64,000 bases of DNA, from assembly GCF_010731755.1 (NCBI RefSeq), contig NZ_AP022589.1:2046001-2110000 (forward strand), given 5' to 3'. The stretch is from Mycolicibacter minnesotensis (GTDB taxonomy: Bacteria > Actinomycetota > Actinomycetes > Mycobacteriales > Mycobacteriaceae). The translations under genes and the position numbers were made by a program. The notes beneath the pieces were generated by a model, which was not told the origin of the DNA, searched no databases, and worked only from the letters and a program-made list of their open reading frames with translations. Positions 27,621 to 37,600 of this stretch are shown here, piece by piece (position 1 is the first letter of the stretch; the number at the start of each line of letters is the position of its first letter).

Positions 27621-28238
27621 ATGACTTCGGGGCAGTCACGGCGGCGTTTGACCGCCGAGGCCCGGCGGCGTCAGATCCTCGACGTCACCCACGCGATCGT
27701 GGACGCAGAGGGTTTCCACGCCGCCACTCCGAATCGGATAGCGAGTGAGGCGGGCATCAACCGCTCCCTCATCTACCAGCAGTTCGGAGACCCGGCTGGC
27801 CTCTTCGTCGCCCTGATCGATCGCGAGGTCGCGCGGGCGGGCGCCCAGTTCGCCGAGGTGATCGCCGCAGGGGCGGATTCGGCGGGCGGCGACGGCGACC
27901 TGGTCGACAGATTCGACAGTGTGGTTCAAGCCGCCGATGCGCATCCTGCGACCTGGCGACTGTTCCTCTTCCCGCCGCAGGGCGCACCCCCGGAACTGCA
28001 CCAGCGTCTTGGGCAGGCGCAGGAAATCGTGCGCGCCTACCTAGCTGGGGAGTTGCTGCGCAGCTACCCCGACCTACCCGATCCCGACTACACCGCCCGG
28101 GTATTGCAGGCCGCGGCGCGCGAACTCCTGCAGCTGCGGCTCAGCGATCCTGCCGCCGCCACCCGCGAGCGGCTGCACGCACTGGCCAGGTCGCTGGCAT
28201 TGCCGCTCCCCGGTGCGGTGACGGCGAGGGGTCAGTAG
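27621..28238 (+). CDS. TetR-family regulator, copy 2 of module
   Basis: A 205-residue TetR regulator whose N-terminal domain reads RRRQILDVTHAIVDAEGFHA, then IASEAGINRSLIYQQFGDPAGLF. The rest is helical with no recognised ligand motif. It shares only the fold with the first module's TetR, so the two regulators are not recent copies of each other, unlike their target genes. The ATG at 27621 lies just after the inverted repeats. The 3' end overlaps the convergent php gene by seven bases. Confidence 0.88.
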   Translation: MTSGQSRRRLTAEARRRQILDVTHAIVDAEGFHAATPNRIASEAGINRSLIYQQFGDPAGLFVALIDREVARAGAQFAEVIAAGADSAGGDGDLVDRFDSVVQAADAHPATWRLFLFPPQGAPPELHQRLGQAQEIVRAYLAGELLRSYPDLPDPDYTARVLQAAARELLQLRLSDPAAATRERLHALARSLALPLPGAVTARGQ

Positions 28239-29209
28239 CCGCCGCTGTGCGCCAGTATTCTGCGCGGGTTGTCCACCAGCATGGTGTGCAGATGTTCATC
28301 GGTGACGCCACGCTGCCGCAGGGCCGGGATCACGTCGTTGTGGATGTGCAGGTAATGCCAGTTCGGGGCGGTCACCGAACTCAGTTCGCCGGGTAGCGCA
28401 TCGAAGTAACAGTTCGCGTCGTGGGAGAGCACCATCTTGTCGGCGTGGCCGCGCTCGCACAGCTGCGCCACCGTGTTGACCCGGTCCTCGAACGGCAGGA
28501 TCGCGTCGATGCCGAATCGGTCCATGCCCAGATACGAACCGGCCGCGATCAGCTCCTCCAGATAGCCCAGGTCCGTGCTGTCCCCGGAGTGCCCGATCAC
28601 CACCCGGGACAGGTCGACGCCTTCCTCTTCGAAGATGCGCTGTTGCTCGAGGCCGCGGCGCAAGCCGGCGTGGGTATGGGTGGAGATCGGTGCCCCGGTG
28701 CGGCGGTGGGCCTGCGCGACTGCGCGCAGGACCCGCTCCACCCCGGGGGTCACGCCGGGTTCGTCGGTGGCGCACTTGAGGATTCCCGCTTTGATCCCCG
28801 TATCGGCGATGCCGGACTCGATATCGCGGACGAACATGTCAGCCATGATCTCCGGGCCGTCCAGCAGGGTGCCGGGGCCGCGGTAGTGGTAGAAGAAGGG
28901 CACGTCGTTGTAGGTGTAGATGCCGGTGGCGACCACGATGTTGAGTTCGGTTCCGGCTGCCACCCGGGCGATCCGCGGGATGTAACGGCCCAGTCCGATC
29001 ACGGTCAGGTCGACGATGGTGTCAACGCCGGCGTCCTTCAACTGGTCCAGTCGGGTGATCGCATCGGCCACCCGGGTGTCCTCGTCGCCCCAGGCCTCCG
29101 GATAGTTCTGGGCGATCTCGGTGGTCATGATGAACACGTGTTCGTGCATCAAGGTGACGCCCAGATCTGCGGTGTCGATCGGCCCACGCGCCGTATGGCA
29201 TTGCGACAT
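28232..29209 (-). CDS. php: Phosphotriesterase-like lactonase
   Basis: A 325-residue amidohydrolase-fold enzyme of the phosphotriesterase-like lactonase group; the M. tuberculosis counterpart (Rv0230c) has 326 residues. Metal ligands are readable: His22 and His24 (MHEHVF), the carboxylated Lys in GILKCATDE, His in STHTHAG, His in VIGHSGD and Asp in LSHDANC. It should hydrolyse lactones, with weak phosphotriesterase activity. The ATG at 29209 is chosen; the open frame further upstream (to 29449) is not conserved. It converges on the second TetR gene and is next to a MarR gene on the same strand. Confidence 0.9.
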   Translation of the reverse strand: MSQCHTARGPIDTADLGVTLMHEHVFIMTTEIAQNYPEAWGDEDTRVADAITRLDQLKDAGVDTIVDLTVIGLGRYIPRIARVAAGTELNIVVATGIYTYNDVPFFYHYRGPGTLLDGPEIMADMFVRDIESGIADTGIKAGILKCATDEPGVTPGVERVLRAVAQAHRRTGAPISTHTHAGLRRGLEQQRIFEEEGVDLSRVVIGHSGDSTDLGYLEELIAAGSYLGMDRFGIDAILPFEDRVNTVAQLCERGHADKMVLSHDANCYFDALPGELSSVTAPNWHYLHIHNDVIPALRQRGVTDEHLHTMLVDNPRRILAHSGGY

Positions 29210-29262
29210 GGCCCGATCGTAGGGAGCTTCTCCGGCGGCCGGTTGTGTTCGCCGAGAATCTC

Positions 29263-29718
29263 CTAGCGCGACAGCAGGTTGTCGCGGATTCGCGCGTAGG
29301 AGTGGGTGTACAGCTCCACTTCGCGGGGACTCAGCGAGTCGAACAGGCCCGCGCGCACCGCGTGGACATGGCCGGGCGCGGCTGCCCGTAGCTTGTCGGC
29401 GCCCGATCCGGTGAGCTCGGCGAACAAGCCGCGTTTGTCCTCCTCGCACTTGACCTGCTGTACCCAGCCGGCGTCGGTCAGTCGCTTGACTGCGCGGGTG
29501 ACTCCGCTGCGCGTCGTCACGGTCATGTCGGCCAGCTCGTTCATTCGTAGTCGGTGCGCCGGAGCCTCCGACAGCAGCGCCAGGATCTCGAAGTCAGCCA
29601 GGCTGATGCCCGCGTCGGCGGTCAGCTGCCGGTCCAGACTCCGCAGTAACAGTCGCGTGCTGTCGAGGTAGCCGCGCCACATCCGCTGCTCCTCCTCGCT
29701 GAGCCATCGGGTCTCCAT
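29263..29718 (-). CDS. MarR-family regulator
   Basis: A 151-residue MarR regulator. The winged-helix part contains LADFEILALLSEAP, then RMNELADMTVTTRSGVTRAVKRLTDAGWV, and the wing holds CEEDKRGLFAELTGSG. It diverges from a three-gene flavin operon, and a perfect 9+9 inverted repeat lies in the gap, so it probably represses that operon and itself. MarR proteins in such settings often sense phenolic or electrophilic compounds; the ligand here is unknown. Cys149-equivalent sensing residues are not obvious. Confidence 0.9.
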   Translation of the reverse strand: METRWLSEEEQRMWRGYLDSTRLLLRSLDRQLTADAGISLADFEILALLSEAPAHRLRMNELADMTVTTRSGVTRAVKRLTDAGWVQQVKCEEDKRGLFAELTGSGADKLRAAAPGHVHAVRAGLFDSLSPREVELYTHSYARIRDNLLSR

Positions 29719-29802
29719 CCTCCAAATATAGTTGATTTCACGATGACCATCCAGGTCTGCTGGCCCGCTTTAGCTGCGGCACGGTCGGGAATGTCACAAA
29801 AA

Positions 29803-29822
29803 ATAGTTGCGTTCGCAACTAT
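29803..29822. promoter_or_regulatory. Perfect palindromic operator (MarR-type)
   Basis: ATAGTTGCGTTCGCAACTAT is a perfect inverted repeat with 9-bp arms and a 2-bp centre. It lies 40 bp upstream of the flavin-dependent oxidoreductase start. A related half-site, ATAGTTGAT, occurs at about 29,728, close to the MarR start. Both sites fit control by the divergent MarR regulator. Confidence 0.7.
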
Positions 29823-29861
29823 CAGCTAGAGTGATCAACAACGAGCCAAGGAGGCCCCGCC

Positions 29862-30974
29862 GTGACGAGCACCGGTATGCAGTTCGGCATCTTCACCGTC
29901 GGAGACGTCACCGTCGACCCGACTACCGGCCGCGCGCCGACCGAGGCAGAACGGATTAAGGCGACCGTCACGATCGCCAAGAAGGCCGAGGAGGTCGGCC
30001 TGGACGTGTTCGCCACCGGCGAGCACCACAACCCCCCGTTCGTGCCGTCGTCGCCGACGACGCTGCTGGGCTACATTGCGGCACAGACCGAGCGGATCGC
30101 GCTGACCACCTCCACCACGCTGATCACCACCAACGACCCGGTGAAGATCGCCGAGGACTACAGCGTGCTGCAGCATCTCGCCGACGGCCGGGTGGACCTG
30201 ATGCTGGGGCGGGGCAACACCGGCCCCGTCTATCCCTGGTTCGGCAAGGACATCCGCACCGCGCTGCCGCTGACCGTGGAGAACTACCAGTTGTTGCGCC
30301 GGTTGTGGCGCGACGACGTCGTGGACTGGAGCGGGGAGTACCGCACCCCGCTGCGCGGGTTCACCCTGGCGCCGCGCCCGCTAGACGGAGTTCCCCCATT
30401 CGTCTGGCACGGGTCGATCCGCAGCCCCGAAATCGCGGAACTAGCAGCGCATTACGGAGATGGGTTTTTCGCCAATCACATCTTCTGGCCGCCGTCACAC
30501 ACCAAGCGAATGGTGCAGTTGTACCGCCAGCGCTTCGAGCACTATGGCCACGGCGGCGCCGACCAGGCCATAGTCGGTCTGGGCGGCCAGGTGTTCCTGC
30601 GGCCCAACAGCCAAGACGCCGTGAACGAATTCCGGCCGTACTTCGACAACGCCCCGGTGTACGGGCATGGTCCGAGCCTGGAGGAGTTCAGTGCCCAGAC
30701 GCCGCTGACGGTCGGGTCGCCCCAGCAGGTGATCGACAAGACCTTGCGCTTCCGGGACTACGTCGGTGACTACCAGCGCCAGCTGTTCCTGGTGGACCAT
30801 GCGGGTCTGCCGCTGAAGACGGTTCTGGAGCAGCTTGATCTGCTGGGCGAGCATGTCATTCCGGTGCTGCGCAAGGAGTTCGCCGTAGGCCGGCCCGCGC
30901 ACGTTCCCGGTGCGCCGACGCATCAGTCCTTGCTCGCCGCGGCGCGGCAAACCCAGATTCAGGAGGCGTCATGA
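29862..30974 (+). CDS. Luciferase-like flavin-dependent oxidoreductase
   Basis: A 370-residue luciferase-like monooxygenase of the CE1758 type, with a TIM-barrel fold. The N-terminal MQFGIFTVGD, AEEVGLDVFATGEHHNPPF, VLQHLADGRVDLMLGRGN and PPFVWHGS are family landmarks. It uses reduced FMN (or possibly F420) to oxidise an unknown substrate. A GTG start at 29862 is preceded by AAGGAGG. Its stop overlaps the start of an FMN reductase (ATGA), which would supply reduced flavin. The operon is probably repressed by the MarR protein. Confidence 0.88.
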   Translation: MTSTGMQFGIFTVGDVTVDPTTGRAPTEAERIKATVTIAKKAEEVGLDVFATGEHHNPPFVPSSPTTLLGYIAAQTERIALTTSTTLITTNDPVKIAEDYSVLQHLADGRVDLMLGRGNTGPVYPWFGKDIRTALPLTVENYQLLRRLWRDDVVDWSGEYRTPLRGFTLAPRPLDGVPPFVWHGSIRSPEIAELAAHYGDGFFANHIFWPPSHTKRMVQLYRQRFEHYGHGGADQAIVGLGGQVFLRPNSQDAVNEFRPYFDNAPVYGHGPSLEEFSAQTPLTVGSPQQVIDKTLRFRDYVGDYQRQLFLVDHAGLPLKTVLEQLDLLGEHVIPVLRKEFAVGRPAHVPGAPTHQSLLAAARQTQIQEAS

Positions 30975-31570
30975 GAGTGGTTGCGATCAGCGGCGGCCTG
31001 CGTGAGCCGTCGACCACCCGCCTGTTGGTCGACCGGCTGGCTGCGGCGGTGGGCGACGAACTGGACCGGGCCGACATCGAGGTCATCGAGCTGCGCCGAC
31101 TGGCCCGTGCGATCACCGACGCCATGCTGACCGGGTTCGCCGCGCCGGAGCTGGCCGAGGTGTTCGACGCGATCGCCGGCAGTGATGGGGTGATCGCGGT
31201 GACACCGACGTTCAACGCCACGTTCAGTGGGTTGTTCAAGTCGTTCTTCGACGTGCTACCCGAGCGGACCCTGGACGGGCTGCCGATGTTGATTGCGGCC
31301 ACCGGGGGCACCGAGCGGCACTCGCTGGTGCTTGATCACGCGCTGCGCCCGATGTTCAGCTATCTGCATGCCCTGGTCTCGCCCACCGGGGTCTACGCCG
31401 CCACCGCGGACTTCGGAGCGGATCGGGCCGGCTCGGCCCTGTCCGTACGAATCGCCACCGCGGCCAGAGATTTCGCTCGCCTGGTGCGCGCGAGCGGCCC
31501 ACGGCCGCACCCGGAGAAGTTCACCGACGAACTGACCGAGATTCAGGGCCTGCTGACCGGCACGCGCTGA
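30971..31570 (+). CDS. NAD(P)H-dependent FMN reductase (CE1759-type)
   Basis: A 199-residue flavodoxin-like reductase. The N-terminus VVAISGGLREPSTTRLLVDRL binds FMN phosphate, and VIAVTPTFNATFSGLFKSFFD and MLIAATGG complete the flavin site. It should reduce FMN with NAD(P)H and hand it to the luciferase-like partner encoded just upstream, whose stop overlaps its ATG. A two-component monooxygenase is therefore likely. It is followed 34 bp later by a WrbA-like quinone reductase. Confidence 0.88.
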   Translation: MRVVAISGGLREPSTTRLLVDRLAAAVGDELDRADIEVIELRRLARAITDAMLTGFAAPELAEVFDAIAGSDGVIAVTPTFNATFSGLFKSFFDVLPERTLDGLPMLIAATGGTERHSLVLDHALRPMFSYLHALVSPTGVYAATADFGADRAGSALSVRIATAARDFARLVRASGPRPHPEKFTDELTEIQGLLTGTR

Positions 31571-31604
31571 CCAACCCGACACGACAGACAAGGGAGAGAT
31601 GGCA

Positions 31605-32207
31605 ATGACGAAATTGGCGGTTATCTACTACTCGGCCACCGGCCACGGCACCGCAATGGCGCAGCGGGTGGCTCAAGCCGGCGAGGCGGCCGGTGCGGAG
31701 GTCCGGGTCCGGCACGTCGCCGAGACCCGCGATCCGGAGACCTTCGCCGGCAACCCGGCGTGGACCGCCAACCACGCGGCCACCAAGGACCTGCCCGCAG
31801 CCACCGGCGACGACGTCGTCTGGGCCGACGCCGTGATCTTCGGCTCGCCCACCCGCTTTGGTTCCCCCGCGGCGCAGTTCCGCAACTTTCTCGATGGTTT
31901 GGGCGGGCTGTGGGCCAAAGGCGAACTCGCCGACAAGGTCTATGCCGGCTTCACCTCAAGTCAGACCGCACACGGTGGGCAGGAAGCCACGCTGTTGAAC
32001 CTCTACGTGTCCCTCATGCACTTCGGTGGCATCCTGGTGCCGCCGGGCTACACCGACCCGATCAAGTTCGCCGACGGCAACCCGTACGGCGTGGGGCACA
32101 TCACCGGGCCGGACAACCAGAATCCGCTGGACGAGGCCACCCTGGCGGCACTGGACCACCTGGCCACTCGGGTGGTGGGCGTCGCCGCCAAACTCGCAGC
32201 GGGCTGA
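31605..32207 (+). CDS. WrbA-like NAD(P)H:quinone oxidoreductase
   Basis: A 200-residue flavodoxin-fold quinone reductase. KLAVIYYSATGHGTAMA is the FMN-phosphate loop, IFGSPTRFGSPAAQFRNFLD is the WrbA signature, and PYGVGHITGPDNQNPLDE closes the active site. It reduces quinones by two electrons, protecting against redox cycling. Two ATGs are possible; the one at 31605 lies eight bases after AGGGAG and is preferred to 31599, which is too close to it. Placement in a MarR-controlled operon suggests a response to quinone or phenolic stress. Confidence 0.88.
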   Translation: MTKLAVIYYSATGHGTAMAQRVAQAGEAAGAEVRVRHVAETRDPETFAGNPAWTANHAATKDLPAATGDDVVWADAVIFGSPTRFGSPAAQFRNFLDGLGGLWAKGELADKVYAGFTSSQTAHGGQEATLLNLYVSLMHFGGILVPPGYTDPIKFADGNPYGVGHITGPDNQNPLDEATLAALDHLATRVVGVAAKLAAG

Positions 32208-32216
32208 TCGCCTTAC

Positions 32217-33599
32217 TCAGGCCACCCACACCGTCTTGAGGTTGCAGAACTCGCGGATGCCGTGCGCCGAGAGCTCTCGGCCGTATCCGGATCGCTTGAT
32301 GCCACCGAACGGCAACTCCGGATAGGACACCGTCATCCCATTGATGAAGACCTGACCGGCTTCGATCTCGTCGGAGAAACGGCTGATCTCGGCCTCGTCG
32401 CGGGTCCAGGCGTTGGACCCCAGCCCGAACGGGCTGTCATTGGCGATCGCAATGGCCTCGTCGATGTCGCGGGCTCGGTATACCGATGCCACCGGGCCGA
32501 AAACCTCTTCGGTGAAGATCGGCATGTCGCGGGTGATGTCGGTGATCACCGTGGGCGGATAGAACCAGCCGGGCCGGTTCAGTCGCTTGCCGCCGCAACG
32601 GATCACCGCGCCGCCGGCGGCGGCGGCATCAACCTGCTGGGCGACCTCGTCCCGGCCCCCTTCGGTGGCCAGCGGCCCGACATCGGTGTCCGGGTCGGTC
32701 GGATCGCCGACCCGAAGCGCGGACATCTGGGCGACGAACGCGGCGACGAAGTCGTCGTAGATATCGGTGTGGACGATGAATCGCTTCGCCGCGATACAAG
32801 ATTGGCCGTTGTTCTGCACCCGCCCCGTTACGGCGGTGCGTACCGCGGAGTCCACGTCGGCTGAGGGCATCACAATGAACGGATCGCTGCCGCCCAACTC
32901 CAGCACGGTGGGTTTGATCTCGTCACCGGCGATTGCGGCGACCGACCGTCCGGCAGGTTCACTGCCGGTCAGGGTCGCCGCCGCCACCCGGGGGTCGCGC
33001 AGGACGCGTTCGACGGCGCCCGAGGAGATCAGCAGGGTCTGGAAGCAGCCTTCGGGAAAACCGCCGCGGGCCAACAGGTCGGCCAGATAGAGCGCGGTCT
33101 GAGGCACGTTCGACGCGTGCTTGAGCAGTCCCACATTGCCGGCCATCAAAGCAGGGGCGGCGAACCGCACCGCCTGCCACAGCGGGAAGTTCCACGGCAT
33201 GACCGCCAGCACCACCCCGAGAGGTTGGTAGCGGGCGAATGCCCGAGACGCATTGACCTTCGATGCGTCGGCCACCTCGTCGGCGAGCAGCGTCGCAGTG
33301 TTGTCGGCGTAGTAGCGGAAGCCCTTGACGCACTTGAGGGCCTCGGCTTTGGCCGAGGTCAGGGTCTTGCCCATCTCCAGGGTCATCAGGGCGGCGACGT
33401 CATCGGCTTCGGACTCCAACAGATCGGCCGCGGCGTGCATCCACCGGGCGCGCTGCGCGAAATCGGTGCGACGGTATTCGATGAAGCGTTTCGCCGCGCG
33501 GGCGATGGCGGCGTCGACTTCCGCGTCGCTGGCGGCGGGGAAGGTCTTGACCGTCTCGCCGGTGGCCGGATTGGTGGTGGCGATGGGTGTGGCGGGCAC
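32217..33599 (-). CDS. gabD1: Succinate-semialdehyde dehydrogenase
   Basis: A 460-residue aldehyde dehydrogenase corresponding to Rv0234c (gabD1), which oxidises succinic semialdehyde to succinate with NADP. Visible are VMPWNFPLWQAVRFAAPA, the general base Glu in VLELGGSDPF, the catalytic Cys in NNGQSCIAAKRF, and the C-terminal PFGGIKRSGYGRELS. The GTG at 33599 follows TAGGAGG and is preferred to the upstream open frame (to 33653), as for the corrected M. tuberculosis start. It converges with the WrbA gene with a 9-bp gap. Confidence 0.9.
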   Translation of the reverse strand: MPATPIATTNPATGETVKTFPAASDAEVDAAIARAAKRFIEYRRTDFAQRARWMHAAADLLESEADDVAALMTLEMGKTLTSAKAEALKCVKGFRYYADNTATLLADEVADASKVNASRAFARYQPLGVVLAVMPWNFPLWQAVRFAAPALMAGNVGLLKHASNVPQTALYLADLLARGGFPEGCFQTLLISSGAVERVLRDPRVAAATLTGSEPAGRSVAAIAGDEIKPTVLELGGSDPFIVMPSADVDSAVRTAVTGRVQNNGQSCIAAKRFIVHTDIYDDFVAAFVAQMSALRVGDPTDPDTDVGPLATEGGRDEVAQQVDAAAAGGAVIRCGGKRLNRPGWFYPPTVITDITRDMPIFTEEVFGPVASVYRARDIDEAIAIANDSPFGLGSNAWTRDEAEISRFSDEIEAGQVFINGMTVSYPELPFGGIKRSGYGRELSAHGIREFCNLKTVWVA

Positions 33600-33714
33600 G
33601 CGGAACCTCCTACGGGGCGCTGCGAAAGGACGACTGCGTGTCCAGCCTGCCATCTTCTGACCGCGTAGGCTCGCGACGAGCCAGCGTCAGTACATCGATA
33701 ACGGGAGTTGCCTG

Positions 33715-34632
33715 ATGCGTTTCAACCCACCGCCCAACTGGCCGCCCGCCCCACCCGGCTGGGCGCCGGACGCCAACTGGGCGCCGGATCCGACGTGGCC
33801 GCCCCCGCCGCCCGGCTGGCAGTTGTGGGTGGAAGACGGTGCGGGCGTCCCACCGGGCGCATACCCGCCTTATGGCGCGCCGTGGCCGCCTCCCGAGCCC
33901 ACCTCACGCAAGGGCTTGTGGCTGTCGCTGGGGGCGGCCGCGGTGGCGCTCGCGGTGGTAGTGGGACTGGTTCTGAGTTTCGGCGGCCGGCTCACCGCGG
34001 AGGACAAGCCGTCCCGCAAGCCCGATATCACGACTCTGACCTCGGAGATGTTGGTGGAGCGGGCCGCGTTCCCGGACCCGACCGGCGGCAAGTGGATCAG
34101 CGGGGTGGACAGCGCCGGCGACGCGCCGTCGGACATGCCGAACCTGAACGTCGACCCGCCGGAATGCGCGGACTTCTACTCCAGCCCGTCGACCGCCACA
34201 CAGACGGCGACCGCGACCTTGGCGAAGCTGCAGCCCGGTGGCCTGCGCACCATGCGGGTGCGCCTGGCGCTCACGCCGGACCACCCGAATCTCAAGCAAT
34301 TGGTGGACAAGTGCAAGACGTTCACCCAGACCTTCGAACAGGGCGGGCGGTCGGTGACCACCGACATCCAACTGAATTCCCTCGATGCGGAGGGAGTGCC
34401 TCCGTGGGCGGTCGCGACAGTGATCACCAGCGCGAGCAAAGCCGCCAGCCGATTGCCGATCTCGATCACGGCCGCCACCATCTCGGGCTACTACCGTGGG
34501 GTGCTCGTCGTGGCGACCAGCAACAACGTCGGTCTGCGTATGGACAGCGACGATTCGGATGAGCCGGCGCAGGAAGAAGACCTGGTGAAGCTGTTCAACA
34601 CCCAGATCGAGAAGCTCGAGGCCGCGCAGTAG
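33715..34632 (+). CDS. Pro/Trp-rich single-pass membrane protein
   Basis: A 305-residue protein not identified by function. Residues 1-62 are a Pro/Trp-rich cytoplasmic segment with repeats of the type NWxPxPPGWxPDxxW and P/Y/G-rich runs. One membrane helix follows (LWLSLGAAAVALAVVVGLVLSF, about 69-90), then a 210-residue extracytoplasmic domain with two Cys (in PPECADF and DKCKTF) that may pair, resembling the secreted sensor or lipoprotein-type domains of mycobacteria. It takes the place of Rv0235c in the M. tuberculosis order and converges on aftD. Confidence 0.75.
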   Translation: MRFNPPPNWPPAPPGWAPDANWAPDPTWPPPPPGWQLWVEDGAGVPPGAYPPYGAPWPPPEPTSRKGLWLSLGAAAVALAVVVGLVLSFGGRLTAEDKPSRKPDITTLTSEMLVERAAFPDPTGGKWISGVDSAGDAPSDMPNLNVDPPECADFYSSPSTATQTATATLAKLQPGGLRTMRVRLALTPDHPNLKQLVDKCKTFTQTFEQGGRSVTTDIQLNSLDAEGVPPWAVATVITSASKAASRLPISITAATISGYYRGVLVVATSNNVGLRMDSDDSDEPAQEEDLVKLFNTQIEKLEAAQ

Positions 34633-34687
34633 CGGATCCCTGCGCCTGTGGGCGCTGGCCCGCGTCGTCCGACTCCGTCGGCTGGGC

Positions 34688-37600
34688 CTATTGCGGTGGC
34701 CCGCTGCCCTCGACTTCGTCGAGCTTGCGACCGCCGCGTGCAACCACCGCCGTGGCAGCCAGGACCGCCATGGAGACCAGGGCCGCAAGCTGTACCCCCG
34801 CGGAATGGCCGGCATAGCCTTCCACCGACCGCCAGGGATGCCGGCACAGCATCGCGCCCGCGAAAATCAGGCCACCGGAACTCAACCCGAGTCGTGCGGC
34901 ATCGAAGGCTCGCTGCCGATCTCGTAACGCCAGCAGCAAGACCAGCGCGGCCCCGAACACCGCCGCTCCGATGACCCCGGCGATCAGAAAGCCCACCGTC
35001 AGCGCCGCGGTAGCCGCCGCATTGCGACTCGGCTGCCAAGGCTGCACCGGCGGGCCTGGATCGGGTCGCCGACGAGCCGGCCACCAGGCCAGCAACGCCA
35101 GCAACGGCAACAGCGCCAGCCCGATGGCCATGCCCAGCCGGTACATCCGATTGGGCCCGAACGTCAGGGTGATCGTGCCGTCGGTGCCCGCAGGCAGTAC
35201 GAAACCCTGTTGCCAGCCGTTGGCCACCACCGGTGTCAGCCGGGCGCCGTCTGGTGCACGGGCCACCCATCCGTTGTTGATGCTCTCGGGGACCACCAGT
35301 ACCCGAGCGGCTGACGACCCGGGAACCTGCACCTCACGCCGTTCCGCTCCCCAGCTGCCGAGCATCGCGGGAGTGGTGGCGGCACCATGGGGGGCCACCG
35401 GCGGCCCGGACAGCAGCGCACTGTCGATGACAAAAGCCGGACCGGGGCTGACCATCAACTCCTGCGCGCCGGGGGGCAACGCGATCGGACGTTGATCGCA
35501 CGCCTGTGCCGGTATCGGCTTATCGTCGAGCAGCGCCCCCACTGTGGTGCTGATCGAGGTGTGCACGAAACGGCCCGCGATCGCGAGGATGGGCCCGTGA
35601 TCGCAGTCGACCCGGACCTCACGTGACCGGTTGCGGGCGGGATCGGCGGGAGCGACGGGCCGGCCATCGGGCCCGAGCACACTGACCTCGGACAACCCCG
35701 GCGGTTTGAGCTGATCGAAGCCGATCGCGGTGCGGTCGATCACGTCCTCCCATGCCAGCAGGCTGATGGCCACCGTGTCGGTCACCCGTGGCAGCAGCCT
35801 CACCTGCTCAGTGTCGGCGTCCGTCAGCTCCCGGACCTGCGGCCCCGAACCCAGGTCGATGGCCACCAGGGTGGGACGTGCCGGCAGGGGAGACTGGCTG
35901 GGCGTGAACCGCACCCCGGTCACCTTGACCGGCCGGGGCAAGGTGATGGTCAGCGTCGGCGGGGTGTGGTGCGCGACCACGCGTTGCGACGCCGTCCACG
36001 CGGTGCCGGGATCTCCGTCAGCAGCGGCATAGGCCGCCCCCAATGCGTCGAGAACATCGGCGTCACCGCGGGCCCGGAGGACGCCCGGCTCGGCGATCAG
36101 GTCGATCAGGTTCGGTCCCTGGCGGGGCCGCACCCAGACGGTCGGGGTCACCTGCATGGGGCGGGGGACGTTGAGGGTGCGGCTGAAGGAGGCGGGTTCC
36201 TCGGGCTCCAGCATCATCGACGCTGCACAGCGAACCGCGCCGGCGGCCGGCGCACAGCCGACCCGGCCCGGTAGCCCAGCGCCAAGGTCCCACTGCGTCA
36301 CCTGGGCACCGGCGGGTGGCGCTGGAACCACGGCTGTGTGGCGCAGGTCCACCGGGTGGGCGAAACCCGAAGCGTCGTATTGGGTCACGGCCAGATCGGT
36401 GATTCCGAACTGCACCCCCGGTGAGCCGTCGTCGGTGCCCGCTGCGGTGATCCGCACCCACGGTGTCTCGCCGTAGGGCAGGGCCGCGATGAGAGGCTCA
36501 CCGGCACGGTCGAACCGCAGCGTCGTGGTGCCATTGACCGTGGAGATCTGAATCCTGCGTACCTGCGCGCCAACGGCCGTCGCGCTGGGGGTCAAGGTGA
36601 TGGTGCCGTTGGTCAGTGGGTGATCGAAATCCACTTGCAGCCACTGGCCGACAGCCGTCTGCAGCGCATTGGACACCCACGCTGTTCCCGAGTCACTGTC
36701 GATGGCAGAGGCCGGTGAGGTCGACGGGGCCACATCGGGCAACGTGGTGGCGTCCGAGGACGAGCTGGACGCGGTGAGGCGGCCGCCCATCCACCCGCCG
36801 AACACGGTGCTGGCTCCAGGAGTCGGATAGTCCGGCACCCGGCTCAGCGTGTGCCGGGGGTCGCCGGCCGCCCGGATCGTCGACGCGTTGTCGTCGACCC
36901 GGCCGTAGTCGGTCTCGCGGGACAGCGGCGTGTCGGTGACGGTGACGACCGGTGTGCCCAGTTCTGCGCGCCGGGCATCGGCGGTCATCAGGACGGGTCC
37001 CAGCGGCGGCTCGCCTCGTAGGCGTTGGTGCTCGTCGAGTCGCAGCAGTACCTCGGGTCCGCCGTCGACCCGCGGCATCGCGTCGAGGTCGGTCAGATAT
37101 GGCGCGCCTGGGTTGGCGGCGGCCGGGTCCCCGACACGGTAGATCTCGATCGCTGGGTAAGCCGGCCGCAGTCCGCTGTCCGCGACGAAACCGGGGACCG
37201 TGCCCGTCCCGACCGGATCGCCGAACTGGGCCACCCGCCGCAGTCCGGGTGAGCCGTCGACGGCGCGATGCACCAACAGGGGCCGAGCCGAGCGTGAGGT
37301 GTCGGGGTCCAGATCGTTGCGCACCACCAGGTAGGAGATGCCCTGCCGGGCGAGGGTGTCGGCCAGGCCGGCGGACGGACGGCCGGCGGCGAACAGGCGT
37401 TGTACCGAGTCGAGCGCCCGGATGGTCTGCGGCGGGGTCAGCGGAATCGAGTCGCGCACCCCCCACGGGCCGACGTCGAGGACCTGCAGGGGCTCGTCAT
37501 GGCTGGTGCCCCAGGTCTGGGTGGCGAACGGGGCCCCCGGCGCCACCAGGACCCGGCCGGGTGTGGGACCACTACCGTTGTGTTCGGTAAGCCAATTGGC

